This document shows, in pieces, positions 55,299 through 64,000 of a stretch of 64,000 bases of DNA. The translations under genes and the position numbers were made by a program. Position 1 is the first letter of the stretch, and the number at the start of each line of letters is the position of its first letter. A model generated the notes under the pieces. The model did no database searches. It was not told where the DNA came from and worked only from the letters and a program-made list of their open reading frames with translations. This stretch comes from Neisseria sp. (GTDB lineage Bacteria; Pseudomonadota; Gammaproteobacteria; Burkholderiales; Neisseriaceae), in contig NZ_JAUMZU010000013.1 in the NCBI RefSeq assembly GCF_030527965.1, positions 1 to 64,000 on the forward strand, written 5' to 3'.

Positions 55299-56020
55299 GC
55301 TTTGCCTTCCAACCAATATGCCGCCGCCAAACCCGCCAGCGCGCCTACCGGCACATACCACGCGCCATCTGTTAAGAGATGAACGGATGCCGCCACCACA
55401 AGGCTGACCAGCCAAGGCCGTGCCGCTTTCCAGCCTTTCCACATGCCGCGCAGCAAAACCAAAAACACGGCCGGAAAGGCCATGCCGAAGCCCAAGGCCG
55501 CCGCATCGCCCAGATAAGGCCCGATAACCGTACCCAACGCAGTAAAGCTCACCCACATTACATACAAAGTCAGCGCCGTGCCCATGTAATAAAACCAGCT
55601 GAACGCAGGCAGGCCTTGCGCTTTGCGCTTTTGTGCGTCTGCCATGCCCAAAGCCCAGCTTTCGTCGGTCATAAGAAACAAAGCCGCCAGCGTTTTTTTC
55701 AAAGGCAGGCTGCGCAAATAAGGCGCCAGCGCCGCGCCCATCAAAATATGGCGCGTATTAATCATAAAAGTTACGCTGATAATCAACAAAGCCGGCAGCG
55801 GCTTGCGCCACAAGCCGACCGCCGCAAATTCCGAACCGCCGGCAAAATTCAAACCGGCCATCAGCGGCATTTCCAGTATGCTCACGCCCTTCGCCGCACC
55901 TTGGGCACCCAAAATCAAAGCAAACGGCAGCATGCCGATTAATATAGGCGCAACGTCTTTAATCCCTCGCCTGAATTCGGATTGCGGAGAATCGGCAGCA
56001 ATGGAGGCAGCATCAGCCAT
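55295..56020 (-). CDS. azlC: Branched-chain amino acid exporter large subunit AzlC
   Basis: A 241-residue protein with about seven transmembrane helices. AzlC marks are FRRGIKDVAPILIGMLPFALILG, LNFAGGSEFAAVGLW, INTRHILMGAALAPYLR, TDESWALG and FYYMGTALTLYVMWV. The frame extends seven codons upstream from a TTG; ATG at 56020 (MADAASIAAD) is the more likely start. Divergent from hemL. Confidence 0.9.
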   Translation of the reverse strand: MADAASIAADSPQSEFRRGIKDVAPILIGMLPFALILGAQGAAKGVSILEMPLMAGLNFAGGSEFAAVGLWRKPLPALLIISVTFMINTRHILMGAALAPYLRSLPLKKTLAALFLMTDESWALGMADAQKRKAQGLPAFSWFYYMGTALTLYVMWVSFTALGTVIGPYLGDAAALGFGMAFPAVFLVLLRGMWKGWKAARPWLVSLVVAASVHLLTDGAWYVPVGALAGLAAAYWLEGKA

Positions 56021-56126
56021 AAACGCGCTTCTCTTTCCCAATGTGTGAATAAAGTCCAGCCATTATAGAGAGCGCAGCGAAGCCAGACAACACGCCTGCG
56101 CCGCCCGCCTCGTTTATCCACTATAA

Positions 56127-56138
56127 TGCCTGTCTGAA
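56127..56138 (+). repeat. Single DNA uptake sequence upstream of hemL
   Basis: An exact TGCCTGTCTGAA, unpaired, 29 nt before the ATG. Confidence 0.8.
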
Positions 56139-56167
56139 AACCTTTTCGACTTTCACAAGGAATCGCC

Positions 56168-57451
56168 ATGAACCGCAACGAACAGCTCTTCAACCGCGCC
56201 AAAGCCATTATTCCGGGCGGCGTGAATTCCCCCGTACGCGCCTTCGGCAGCGTCGGCGGCATCCCGCGTTTTATCAAAAAAGCCGAGGGCGCTTACGTAT
56301 GGGACGAAAACGGCACGCGCTACATTGATTACGTCGGTTCGTGGGGCCCTGCGATTGTCGGCCACGCCCATCCCGAAGTGGTCGAAGCCGTGCGCGAAGC
56401 GGCTTTGGACGGTTTATCGTTCGGCGCGCCCACTGAAGCCGAAATCACGATAACCGAAGAAATCGCCAAAATCGTGCCCAGCGTCGAGCGCATCCGCTTG
56501 GTCAGCTCCGGTACCGAAGCCACCATGAGCGCCATCCGCTTGGCACGCGGCTACACCAAGCGCGATAAAATCGTCAAATTCGAAGGTTGCTACCACGGCC
56601 ACTCCGACAGCCTGCTGGTCAAGGCGGGCAGCGGCCTGCTGACGTTCGGCAACCCGAGTTCCGCCGGCGTGCCTGCCGACTTTACCCGCCATACCGTTGT
56701 TTTGCCCTACAACGACAACACAGCGCTGGAGCAAGCCTTCGCCGAATTCGGCAACGAAATCGCTTGTGTCATTCTTGAGCCGATTGCCGGCAACATGAAT
56801 CTGGTGAAACCCAGCAACGAATTTGTTCAAACCCTGCGCCGCCTTACCGAGCAGCACGGCAGCGTGTTGATTTACGACGAAGTGATGACCGGCTTCCGCG
56901 TTGCATTGGGCGGCGCACAATCACTGCACGGCATCACGCCGGATTTAACCACCATGGGCAAAGTCATCGGCGGCGGCATGCCTTTGGCGGCTTTCGGCGG
57001 CAAGCGCGAAATCATGGAATGCGTTTCACCTTTAGGCGGCGTATATCAAGCGGGCACTTTATCGGGCAATCCGGTCGCCGTGGCCGCCGGACTCAAAACC
57101 TTGGAAATCATCCAACGCCCGGGCTTTTACCAAACCCTGTCTGAACGCACCCGCGCCTTAACCGACGGCCTGACCGCCGCCGCACGCAAGCACGGCATGA
57201 CCTTCAGCGCCGACAGCATAGGTGGCATGTTCGGCCTCTACTTCGCCGAACGCATACCGCAAAGCTACGCCGACATGGCCGCTTCAAATACCGAAGCCTT
57301 CAAACACCTGTTTCACGGCCTGCTCGAGCGCGGCGTTGCCCTCGGCCCATCCGCCTACGAAGCCGGCTTTGTCTCCGCCGCCCATACACCCGAGCTGATT
57401 GACGAAACCATCAGCTTGGCCGACGAAGTGTTCGCACACATGGCGCGCTGA
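56168..57451 (+). CDS. hemL: Glutamate-1-semialdehyde 2,1-aminomutase
   Basis: A 427-residue PLP enzyme. The Schiff-base lysine is Lys265 in [19 protein letters not shown]; other marks are [48 protein letters not shown] and [10 protein letters not shown]. It makes 5-aminolevulinate for haem by the C5 route. AAGGAATCG precedes the ATG. Single gene with a paired-DUS terminator. Confidence 0.96.
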   Translation: MNRNEQLFNRAKAIIPGGVNSPVRAFGSVGGIPRFIKKAEGAYVWDENGTRYIDYVGSWGPAIVGHAHPEVVEAVREAALDGLSFGAPTEAEITITEEIAKIVPSVERIRLVSSGTEATMSAIRLARGYTKRDKIVKFEGCYHGHSDSLLVKAGSGLLTFGNPSSAGVPADFTRHTVVLPYNDNTALEQAFAEFGNEIACVILEPIAGNMNLVKPSNEFVQTLRRLTEQHGSVLIYDEVMTGFRVALGGAQSLHGITPDLTTMGKVIGGGMPLAAFGGKREIMECVSPLGGVYQAGTLSGNPVAVAAGLKTLEIIQRPGFYQTLSERTRALTDGLTAAARKHGMTFSADSIGGMFGLYFAERIPQSYADMAASNTEAFKHLFHGLLERGVALGPSAYEAGFVSAAHTPELIDETISLADEVFAHMAR

Positions 57452-57457
57452 AGCGAA

Positions 57458-57499
57458 ATGCCTGTCTGAAACCGCCCGCACGGCTTTTCAGACAGGCAT
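57458..57499 (+). terminator. Paired-DUS terminator of hemL
   Basis: ATGCCTGTCTGAAA (57458-57471) pairs with TTTCAGACAGGCAT (57486-57499); the loop has a further CCG/CGG pairing. Confidence 0.75.
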
Positions 57500-57522
57500 C
57501 AACCCGAGCAGGAAACCCGACC

Positions 57523-58107
57523 ATGCCTTCCGTGAAAAGCGAACTGCGCCGCCAACTGCGCCGCGCCCGCCGCAACATAAGCGCAAGCCAACGCCGCCAC
57601 GCTACTTTGCAAGCCAACCGCCAACTGAAAAAATTCATCAAACGCGGCCAAAAAATCGCCGCCTACTGGCCGATAGGCGGCGAATTGCGTTTGGACGCGC
57701 TACTGGCAACCGCACAACGGCGCGGTGCTAAAATTTATCTGCCATACATCGAAAAAAACCGCTTGCGCCTCTGGTTCACCCCTTACCAATACGGCCAACA
57801 GCCCGAGCGCAACACGCAAGGCCGCATGAACATACCGCAATTTGCCGGCCGAAAAATCCGCGCTGACAAGCTCAATCTCATGCTGCTGCCGCTGGTCGGC
57901 GCCGACAGCCAAGGCTATCGGCTGGGGCAAGGCGGCGGTTTTTACGATGCCACGCTCGCCCGAACCCGCCCCGGCAAACCGCTTAGAATCGGCGTCGGAT
58001 TCGCCTGTCAGCTCGTCGATACGCTGCCGCACGAAGCGCACGATATCCGCCTGAACGCGTTTGTCTGCGAAAACGGCATCCGTCGTTTTCCTTCGTCGTT
58101 TGTGTAA
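57523..58107 (+). CDS. fau: 5-formyltetrahydrofolate cyclo-ligase
   Basis: A 194-residue 5-FCL (YgfA) enzyme: KSELRRQLRRARRNIS, KIAAYWPIGGELRL, the ATP/folate motif LPLVGADSQGYRLGQGGGFYDATLAR and GVGFACQLVDTLPHEAHDIRLNAFVCENGI. It turns 5-formyl-THF into methenyl-THF with ATP. Single gene. Confidence 0.9.
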   Translation: MPSVKSELRRQLRRARRNISASQRRHATLQANRQLKKFIKRGQKIAAYWPIGGELRLDALLATAQRRGAKIYLPYIEKNRLRLWFTPYQYGQQPERNTQGRMNIPQFAGRKIRADKLNLMLLPLVGADSQGYRLGQGGGFYDATLARTRPGKPLRIGVGFACQLVDTLPHEAHDIRLNAFVCENGIRRFPSSFV

Positions 58108-58229
58108 ACATCGGCCTTTTCAGACAGGCTTTCATTTTGCCTATCTTTACCGAACACACGGTTTTAATTCGGGCAGCGCACCCGTATATAGACGCCGTCT
58201 GTTCCAACACGTTGAAAAGGAAAACAAAC

Positions 58230-58466
58230 ATGCAACCCGTTTCCTATGCCGCCACCTATCCCCACACCTGCAACAAAGCCCTCTATGTTGCGATGGCGCT
58301 GCTTTTCGGCAGCTTCGGCATACATAAATTCTGCGCCGGCCGCGTGTGGATGGGTATAATTTACGTTCTGCTGAGCTGGACGTTCATTCCCGGCGTTATC
58401 GGCATCATCGAAGGCATTCTGGCCGCATTCAAACCCACCGATTCCCTCGGCGCGATTGTGGTTTAA
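58230..58466 (+). CDS. TM2 domain protein
   Basis: A 78-residue protein with two transmembrane helices linked by the TM2 motif GSFGIHKFCAGRVWMGIIYVLL, then IPGVIGIIEGILAAF. Function unknown. Reading can extend upstream in frame to 58137, but AAAAGGAAAAC before 58230 decides this start. Confidence 0.78.
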   Translation: MQPVSYAATYPHTCNKALYVAMALLFGSFGIHKFCAGRVWMGIIYVLLSWTFIPGVIGIIEGILAAFKPTDSLGAIVV

Positions 58467-58523
58467 TGCCTGAAGAAAACCGCCGCGAGCAGCGCTTCAC
58501 GCCGCTCAGGCCTTTCGACTAGA

Positions 58524-58543
58524 GCTGCCGCACTCGCGGCAGC
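58524..58543 (+). terminator. GC-rich hairpin after the TM2 gene
   Basis: GCTGCCGC (58524-58531), loop ACTC, GCGGCAGC (58536-58543). No T-run follows, so a terminator role is only likely. Confidence 0.45.
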
Positions 58544-58588
58544 AAACATTTGTGCAACATCAATGCTATTTTCAGACAGGCATATTCC

Positions 58589-59098
58589 ATGAACCCGCCC
58601 AAATGGCGCCGCTGGCTGCAAGAGAGTGCCAAGCTGGCCGTTTTGATACTGATTATTTTCAGCGCCGTCAATTGGTGGCGCAAACCTTCCCTGCCCGAGC
58701 ATTTTTCACAACAGCCGCTGCAAACACTCTCGCAAAAAACCGTCAATCTGGCGCAATTAAGCCAAAACAAAGTGGCCGTTTTGTATTTCTGGGGCACTTG
58801 GTGCGGCTATTGCAAACGCACCTCGCCGGTGGTTGAGCAGCTGCGTGCCGAAGGCATTCCCGTTTTAAGCATCGCCTTAAGCTCTGGCGACGATGAGAAG
58901 GTAAGCCGCTATATGCAAGAACACGGCTTGCGGTTTGAAACGGTCAACGACCCCGACGGCGCCCTATCCAAACAATGGGAAATAGCCGTTACGCCAACCG
59001 TCGTTTTCCTGAAAAACGGCGCCGTATCAGGCCACACAACCGGCCGCAGCGGCTATTGGGATCTGCGCATGCACCTTCTGCTGGCCGACTGGTTCTAA
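58589..59098 (+). CDS. Membrane-anchored thioredoxin-like protein (ScsD/TlpA type)
   Basis: A 169-residue protein with a signal-anchor helix (LAVLILIIFSAVNWW) and a thioredoxin fold: YFWGTWCGYCKRTSPVVEQL with Cys72 and Cys75, and cis-Pro in VTPTVVFLKNG. CGYC is the motif of ScsD-like periplasmic proteins linked to copper tolerance and disulphide reduction. ATG follows a DUS half; the frame is open 13 codons upstream. Second thioredoxin of this class in the window. Confidence 0.78.
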   Translation: MNPPKWRRWLQESAKLAVLILIIFSAVNWWRKPSLPEHFSQQPLQTLSQKTVNLAQLSQNKVAVLYFWGTWCGYCKRTSPVVEQLRAEGIPVLSIALSSGDDEKVSRYMQEHGLRFETVNDPDGALSKQWEIAVTPTVVFLKNGAVSGHTTGRSGYWDLRMHLLLADWF

Positions 59099-59116
59099 AC
59101 GCACCCGCCAAACGCA

Positions 59117-59151
59117 AAAAAGCCTGTCTGAAAAATTCAGACAGGCTTTTT
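59117..59151. terminator. Bidirectional paired-DUS terminator
   Basis: AAAAAGCCTGTCTGAA (59117-59132), loop AAA, inverse (59136-59151). Between the convergent thioredoxin-like and prolyl-oligopeptidase genes. Confidence 0.8.
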
Positions 59152-59165
59152 AAATGAAGCAAAGA

Positions 59166-61169
59166 TTATCCTGCCAACGCACTTTCCAAAAAGCATAACA
59201 CGCAAGCCAATTCCGCCGCCGTTTCTTCTTGCGTGCCGTTTCCCGTATGGCCGCCGTTTTCCGGCGCATAAAGCCAGGTGTTCGGCGAAACCTCGCTCAA
59301 CTTGGCGTAAAATTTCAACGCATGCGCCGGATGCACCCTATCATCGCTCAGGCTCGTAGTAATCAAGGCGGGCGGATAGACCGTGCCGGCCTGCACATTG
59401 TGATAAGGCGACAACGCAGTCAGATAAGGGCGCATGGCTTCGTCGGCCGGATCGCCGTATTCCTCTATCCAGCTCGCCCCTGCCGATAGCCCCGTGTAGC
59501 CGAGCATATCGGTCAGCGGCACTTCGCACACCAAAGCGCCGACGCTCTGCGGCTCGCGCACAAAAGCCGAAGCCGCCACCAAGCCGCCGTTGCTGCCGCC
59601 TTGCAAAGCAATCTTAGCGGCACGCGACAGGCCGCGTTCGCACACATCCTTTACCACCGCCAGCAAGTCATCCGCACTGCGGTGTTTGTGTTTGCCTTGT
59701 GCCGCACGATGCCAATATTTGAATTCACCGCCGCCGCGCACGTTCGCCAACACAAAAGCATAACCTTTTTCCAGCCAATGCCGCCCCATCGTGCCCAGGT
59801 AATGCGGCAGCTCGGGCACGCCGAAACCGCCGTACGCATAAACCAGCGTCGGCGTATCCGGCGAAGCGGCTTTACCGACGTGATAATAAGGCACGGCGGT
59901 GCCGTCGGCCGACTTCGCCCAGAATTGGTTGACAACAATACCTTGCGGGTCAAACTGTTTAGGCTGACGGCGCAAAACCGAAAGCTCCATCACGTTCAAA
60001 TCCAAGGCAAACAGCGTCAGCGGCTCGATAAAATGGCTGTCGGCCAGATACACCGTATCGCCGCCCCAAGGCTGGTCGGTTATCTCCAGCGCGCCGCCCG
60101 GCAAAGCGGGCAAATCCTGCTCTTGCCACATCCCGCCCGTATATTTCCAAGCTTTCAGACAGGCATTCACTTTATCCAGATAGCTCACCAGCACAAAACG
60201 CTTGGTGGTTTCCACCGCTTCCACCGCCTGATACTCGTTCGGCTCAAACAAAAGCTGCGCCTCGCCGATTTCGCCCTTGTTCAGCTTCACCGCCAGCAGC
60301 GAGCCGGCCGGATAAGTATGGTTGGCCCGCCGCCATTCTTCGCGCAGCAACACCATCAGCTGCCCCGCCAGATAGCCTGAAATTTCACAGTCTTTGGGCA
60401 AATTCAACAATTGAACGTCGCCTTGCGGGTCGACGCAAAAATAATCTTTGGTAAAAAAGCCGGTCGCCGCTTCAATCAAATCCACCGGCGCGCCCTGCCC
60501 GTCCAGATAGCGCCACGCGTTCACCATCACACCCGTTTCCGCCATCTGATAAACCGGCAGCGCCTCTTCAAAACACTGGCCGCGCCGCATCAGCCAAACT
60601 TGCCGCGGATAGCCCGAAACCGTCAGCTGCCGCTCGTCCCACGCCGGGCAAAGCCAAACGCTGTCGGCATCGCGCCACGCCACATGGCTTTTGCCGGCCG
60701 GAAAATGAAAGCCACCTTCCACAATGGCGCCTCGCGCCAAGTCGAATTCCAGCGTATAAGCCGTATCGCCACCCGCAATGCTCAACGTCAGCAAAACCTG
60801 CAACGGGTTCTCCACATAATGCGACACCCCGTCGAGATACACGTCATCGCCCAGCACTTCATCAAAATCCGCCACGCTGAATAAAATCTGCCAATCCGGC
60901 TGCCCTGCACGGTAAGACGCGGCAGAGCAAACCCGATAAACACCCTTGGGATAATCCGCATTCTGATGAAAATGATACATTCTGGCCCGATGTTCTTGAC
61001 AAAACGGAATCTGGCGCTCGTCTTGCAGCTGCGCCGTAATATCGTCTTTCAACGCATCAAACCGAGGCGATTGCGCAAAGCGGCGCAACGTTTGATCGTG
61101 AGCCTGCGAGGCAAACGCCGAAGTTTCCGGCGAATCCAAATCTTCCAGAAAAGCAAAAATATCCTGCAT
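59166..61169 (-). CDS. Prolyl oligopeptidase family serine peptidase
   Basis: A 667-residue protein with an N-terminal beta-propeller (about 60-370) and a C-terminal alpha/beta hydrolase with the triad: Ser in LQGGSNGGLVAA, Asp in SLSDDRVHPAHALKF, His in NGGHTGNG. FVLANVRGGGEF is typical. It cleaves short peptides after proline, or related substrates; no signal peptide is seen, so cytoplasmic. The propeller contains a peptide (NACLKAWKY) encoded by an embedded uptake sequence. I start at MQDIFAFLEDLD. Confidence 0.88.
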   Translation of the reverse strand: MQDIFAFLEDLDSPETSAFASQAHDQTLRRFAQSPRFDALKDDITAQLQDERQIPFCQEHRARMYHFHQNADYPKGVYRVCSAASYRAGQPDWQILFSVADFDEVLGDDVYLDGVSHYVENPLQVLLTLSIAGGDTAYTLEFDLARGAIVEGGFHFPAGKSHVAWRDADSVWLCPAWDERQLTVSGYPRQVWLMRRGQCFEEALPVYQMAETGVMVNAWRYLDGQGAPVDLIEAATGFFTKDYFCVDPQGDVQLLNLPKDCEISGYLAGQLMVLLREEWRRANHTYPAGSLLAVKLNKGEIGEAQLLFEPNEYQAVEAVETTKRFVLVSYLDKVNACLKAWKYTGGMWQEQDLPALPGGALEITDQPWGGDTVYLADSHFIEPLTLFALDLNVMELSVLRRQPKQFDPQGIVVNQFWAKSADGTAVPYYHVGKAASPDTPTLVYAYGGFGVPELPHYLGTMGRHWLEKGYAFVLANVRGGGEFKYWHRAAQGKHKHRSADDLLAVVKDVCERGLSRAAKIALQGGSNGGLVAASAFVREPQSVGALVCEVPLTDMLGYTGLSAGASWIEEYGDPADEAMRPYLTALSPYHNVQAGTVYPPALITTSLSDDRVHPAHALKFYAKLSEVSPNTWLYAPENGGHTGNGTQEETAAELACVLCFLESALAG

Positions 61170-61240
61170 AACAAAACCGCTTGAATTAAAAAACGCGATT
61201 ATAATATGCTTTTCAACCGATTTAAGCCCCGACACGCATT

Positions 61241-61801
61241 ATGGATATCGAAACCAAACGCCGCCAAACCCAAGCCATGCTGGATAACGCCGACCTGCTC
61301 TTCAGCGCCAACGAATGCCGCGACGCGCTACAGCGGATTGCCGCCGACATCAGCCGCGACTTAGCCGACAAATACCCGCTGATTCTGCCCGTGATGGGCG
61401 GCGCCGTCGTATTCAGCGGGCAGCTGCTGCCGTTGCTGCGCTTTCCGCTTGATTTCGATTACGTGCACGTTTCCCGCTACGGCGACAAGCTGCAAGGCGG
61501 CAATTTCAACTGGAAGCGCATGCCCGAAGCCGAAGCCATCCGCGGCCGCCATATCGTTGTGCTCGACGACATCCTCGACGAAGGCCACACCATGGCCGCC
61601 ATCCGCACCAAGCTGTTAGAAATGGGCGCAGCCAGCTGCCGCACCGCCGTGTTCGCCAACAAACTCATCGACAAAGCAAAACCGATAAGCGCCGACTACA
61701 TCGGCCTGAACGTACCCAACCGCTACGTTTTCGGCTACGGCATGGACGCCGCCGGCGCATGGCGCAATCTCGGCGAAATCTACGCCTTAAAGCAAGACTG
61801 A
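61241..61801 (+). CDS. hpt: Hypoxanthine-guanine phosphoribosyltransferase
   Basis: A 186-residue type I PRTase with PRPP loop HIVVLDDILDEGHT (104-117), LPVMGGAVVFSGQLLPLL, FDYVHVSRYGD and YIGLNVPNRYVFGYGMD. It salvages hypoxanthine and guanine. Slightly longer than typical Hpt, and hypoxanthine/xanthine preference cannot be read from sequence. Divergent from the peptidase gene, with about 70 nt between. Confidence 0.85.
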   Translation: MDIETKRRQTQAMLDNADLLFSANECRDALQRIAADISRDLADKYPLILPVMGGAVVFSGQLLPLLRFPLDFDYVHVSRYGDKLQGGNFNWKRMPEAEAIRGRHIVVLDDILDEGHTMAAIRTKLLEMGAASCRTAVFANKLIDKAKPISADYIGLNVPNRYVFGYGMDAAGAWRNLGEIYALKQD

Positions 61802-61837
61802 ACCCATAACGCAAAATAAACCGCACCACCCATTAAA

Positions 61838-61869
61838 AATGCCTGTCTGAATGTTTTCAGACAGGCATT
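61838..61869. terminator. Paired-DUS terminator between hpt and the transporter gene
   Basis: AATGCCTGTCTGAA (61838-61851), loop TGTT, inverse (61856-61869). Confidence 0.8.
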
Positions 61870-61890
61870 GGTTCATCTAAATCTCTATCT

Positions 61891-62862
61891 CTAGCCATTA
61901 GCGCTTTGCTTGGTGTCTTCGGCATTTTGCGCGAGCTTATCCGCCTTGGCCGACCAATAAGACGCCAGCAGCGAACCGGAAATATTGTGCCATACGCTGA
62001 AAATGGCGCTGGGCACAGCGGCAAGCGGGCTGAAATAAGCGGCGGCAAGCGCGGCGCCCAGCCCAGAATTTTGCATGCCCACCTCAATCGCCAGCGTTTT
62101 TTGCGCGTCATACGGCAGCTTGCAGAATTTGGCCGCCAGAAAGCCCAGCAGATAGCCGATACCGTTATGCAATACCACCACGCCGAAAATCAGCAAGCCG
62201 CTTTCCGCAATCTTCGGTTTGCTCCCGCCAACCACCGCGCCGATAATCAACACAATCGCCACCACCGAAACCACCGGCAACACACCCGCCGCCGCTTCGG
62301 TTTGTCGGCGGAACAACACATGCGCCACGATACCCAGCACAATCGGCAGCAACACCATTTGCAAGATGGAAACAAACATCTTGGCCGCCGAGATTTCCAG
62401 CCATTGATGCGCCAACACATAGAAAATCGCCGGCGTTAAAATCGGCGCAAGCAGCGTGCTGATGGAGGTAACCGCCACCGAAAGCGCCACATTGCCCTTG
62501 GCCAGATAAGTCACCACATTTGAGGCCGTGCCGCCCGGGCAGGCGCCGACCAAAATCACACCCACCGCGATTTCCGGCGGCAGCTTCAAACCTACCGCCA
62601 ACGCATAGGCCGTCAACGGCATGATGGCAAACTGCGCCACCACGCCCACCAACACGGCCTTCGGATGCCGGCCCAGAATTTTGAAATCGGCGGGCGTCAG
62701 CGTCAGCCCCATGCCGAACATCACCACACCGAGCAGCCACGGTATCAAAGGCCCCACCCATTTGAACGTTTCCGGCGCCACATAAGCAACGGTGGCAAAC
62801 AACGCCGCCCATAAAGCAAAAGTTTGACCGACAAATCGGCCTAATCGGTTTAATGTTTCCAT
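61891..62862 (-). CDS. Bile acid:sodium symporter (ASBT-NM-like)
   Basis: A 323-residue transporter with ten transmembrane helices, closely matching the meningococcal ASBT homologue whose structure is known: [70 protein letters not shown] and [16 protein letters not shown] (given as separate motifs). The sodium-site residues (SN in GGTASN, EVGMQ) are kept. The natural substrate in Neisseria is uncertain (pantoate and related organic anions have been proposed). Confidence 0.92.
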   Translation of the reverse strand: METLNRLGRFVGQTFALWAALFATVAYVAPETFKWVGPLIPWLLGVVMFGMGLTLTPADFKILGRHPKAVLVGVVAQFAIMPLTAYALAVGLKLPPEIAVGVILVGACPGGTASNVVTYLAKGNVALSVAVTSISTLLAPILTPAIFYVLAHQWLEISAAKMFVSILQMVLLPIVLGIVAHVLFRRQTEAAAGVLPVVSVVAIVLIIGAVVGGSKPKIAESGLLIFGVVVLHNGIGYLLGFLAAKFCKLPYDAQKTLAIEVGMQNSGLGAALAAAYFSPLAAVPSAIFSVWHNISGSLLASYWSAKADKLAQNAEDTKQSANG

Positions 62863-63017
62863 TATTAATCTATTAATCGGTATCGTTAAAAATCGTAAGG
62901 ATACCCTGATTTCCCGCCGAATAAAAGCCGCCGCCGCTGAAAAATGCCTTTCATCTGGTTTCTTACCGCAATGTTGTGTGCGGCAGCCAAGCCGGGCTGG
63001 TTTTTGCCGAGATAATA

Positions 63018-63055
63018 ATAATGCCTGTCTGAAAACCGATTCAGACAGGCATTAT
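63018..63055. terminator. Paired-DUS terminator at the end of the RTX gene
   Basis: ATAATGCCTGTCTGAA (63018-63033) pairs with TTCAGACAGGCATTAT (63040-63055); on the minus strand just past the RTX gene stop. Confidence 0.8.
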
Positions 63056-63067
63056 GTTTTAATCAGG

Positions 63068-64000
63068 CTAGCCCAATACTTCCTGCGCTTTCAAAATATC
63101 TTCCAGTTTCAGGCCGGATTCGAGGTTTTGGAAAGTAATGCTGTTTTGATAGGTTTGGCCGTCTTTCACGCCGGTGAAGGTTAGCGTATGGGTTGCATCG
63201 TTCCATGAGGCGTTGTCGGCATTTAAGGCTTGGGTGAATACCAGTTTGTCTTTGCCGATATCGAAATCGGTAATGGTGTCGCGGCCGCTGTTGCTGTTGG
63301 TAACGAACACATATTTGTCAAAACCGGTGCCGCTGCTGAGCGTGTCGTCGCCCGCGCCGCCGATGAGGATGTCGTTGCCCGCTTCGCCGCGCAAAACATC
63401 GTTGCCGCCGTTGCTGCTGCTATCCAGCAGGCTGGCCCAATTGCCGGCGATAAAATTGCGTACCGCATCGTCGCTGTTGTTGCCCAGATTTTGCTCCACA
63501 TAACTGTGCAAGGCCTGATAAGCATCGCTACCGTCGGCGGCGGTAAAGTTGAGACCTGCGGTGCTAACGTTATCGCCGAAAATAATATCGTGGCCGTTAT
63601 TGCCTTCGATGGTATCGGCGGTCGCCTTCATGGTGTACACCAGCTTGTTTTCGCCGATGCCCAGATCAACCGTGTTACGGGTGTCGCCGATTAAAACGTC
63701 GTTAACCAAACCGCCTTGTAATTCGTTATTCTGGCCGTTGGCATTGTCGGCCACGGTCAGGTGCTCGCTATAGGCATCGCCGGAAGGGTCGTTTACCCGA
63801 ATCGACAATACCGAAGTGTCGGTATCGGTGCCGTTATACACCTGATAAGTGATGTCGGGCACCTTACCCGTGTAGTCGGCATCGGAAGGCACAAAATGGT
63901 AGCTGCCGTCATAATTAATCCGTATCGTGCCGACACCGTCGATATCCAACGTTTCATTGGCTTCGGCGGTTTTGCCGCCCACGCTGAAATTCAAGATGCC
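63068..64000 (-). CDS. Large RTX/VCBS-type secreted protein, C-terminal part (runs off right edge)
   Basis: The last 310 residues of a longer protein; the frame is open to the window edge. An Ig-like/VCBS domain comes first (about 1-70; GTIRINYDGSYHFVPSDADYTGKVP, given as region), then NELQGGLVNDVLIGDTRN, DTIEGNNGHDIIFGDN, and a canonical calcium-binding nonapeptide run GGNDVLRGEAGNDILIGGAGDDTL. The last 60 residues (DKYVFVTNSNSGRDTITDFDIGKDKLVF) are a type I secretion C-terminal target domain. Likely a giant adhesin exported by an HlyBD-TolC system, which is not in this window. Confidence 0.85.
   Translation of the reverse strand, partial: GILNFSVGGKTAEANETLDIDGVGTIRINYDGSYHFVPSDADYTGKVPDITYQVYNGTDTDTSVLSIRVNDPSGDAYSEHLTVADNANGQNNELQGGLVNDVLIGDTRNTVDLGIGENKLVYTMKATADTIEGNNGHDIIFGDNVSTAGLNFTAADGSDAYQALHSYVEQNLGNNSDDAVRNFIAGNWASLLDSSSNGGNDVLRGEAGNDILIGGAGDDTLSSGTGFDKYVFVTNSNSGRDTITDFDIGKDKLVFTQALNADNASWNDATHTLTFTGVKDGQTYQNSITFQNLESGLKLEDILKAQEVLG

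Overview
The window comes from a Neisseria-type betaproteobacterium. Three things show this: gene content and order (kdsD-kdsC-lptC-lptA-lptB-rpoN, hisI-hisE-hinT-tatA-tatB-tatC, misR-misS beside pglL, aniA, a Slam-like protein, an ASBT-type transporter); the very frequent 12-mer TGCCTGTCTGAA and its relative AGCCTGTCTGAA; and the use of inverted pairs of that 12-mer as transcription terminators. TGCCTGTCTGAA is the DNA-uptake-sequence dialect known as TG-wadDUS, described from Neisseria wadsworthii, so that species or a close relative is the best guess. Most of the window is ordinary moderately G+C-rich chromosome; two stretches (about 26.4-28.0 kb and 42.9-49.8 kb) are clearly more A+T-rich and look acquired.

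Layout. 0-5.5 kb: a partial WYL-type regulator, small stress or unknown genes (EVE domain, GST, NTF2-like, lipoprotein), RhlE helicase, and an orphan Slam-like outer-membrane protein. 5.7-15.6 kb: isocitrate lyase with a long leader, lipid A acyltransferase, then the minus-strand Kdo/LPS-transport cluster with sigma-54 and a ribosome hibernation factor, and divergently transaldolase. 15.8-24 kb: MisR/MisS two-component system, the O-oligosaccharyltransferase PglL, Tat translocase, HinT, HisE, HisI and CreA. 24-28 kb: a LysR remnant, a periplasmic metal-binding DUF4198 protein behind a Zur-like operator, DUF4298, a 20-A homopolymer, and an A+T-rich two-gene unit (soluble 338 aa protein plus four-helix membrane protein) whose architecture resembles lambda RexA/RexB.

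28-42.8 kb: HrpA helicase, initiator tRNA-fMet, a LytTR response regulator whose promoter carries a palindrome exactly between -35 and -10, WaaA, a YccS-type membrane protein, MoaA, the glutathione-dependent formaldehyde pathway (AdhC plus S-formylglutathione hydrolase) and Tex. 42.9-49.8 kb: a type I restriction-modification operon hsdM-hsdS-rhuM-hsdR. 49.9-64 kb: nitrite reductase AniA with FNR-like and Fur-like sites, thioredoxin-like proteins, ArsC-like, HemJ, CYTH, AzlCD, HemL, 5-formyl-THF cyclo-ligase, TM2, a prolyl oligopeptidase, a phosphoribosyltransferase, an ASBT homologue, and the C-terminal end of a large RTX-type secreted protein that runs off the right edge.

Themes: envelope biogenesis (Kdo synthesis, Kdo transfer by WaaA, lipid A acylation, Lpt transport, Tat export, PglL glycosylation of exported proteins such as AniA), anaerobic nitrite respiration, and two candidate defence loci (the type I R-M operon and the RexAB-like pair). 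All assignments were made by reading the sequence; no database search was run.
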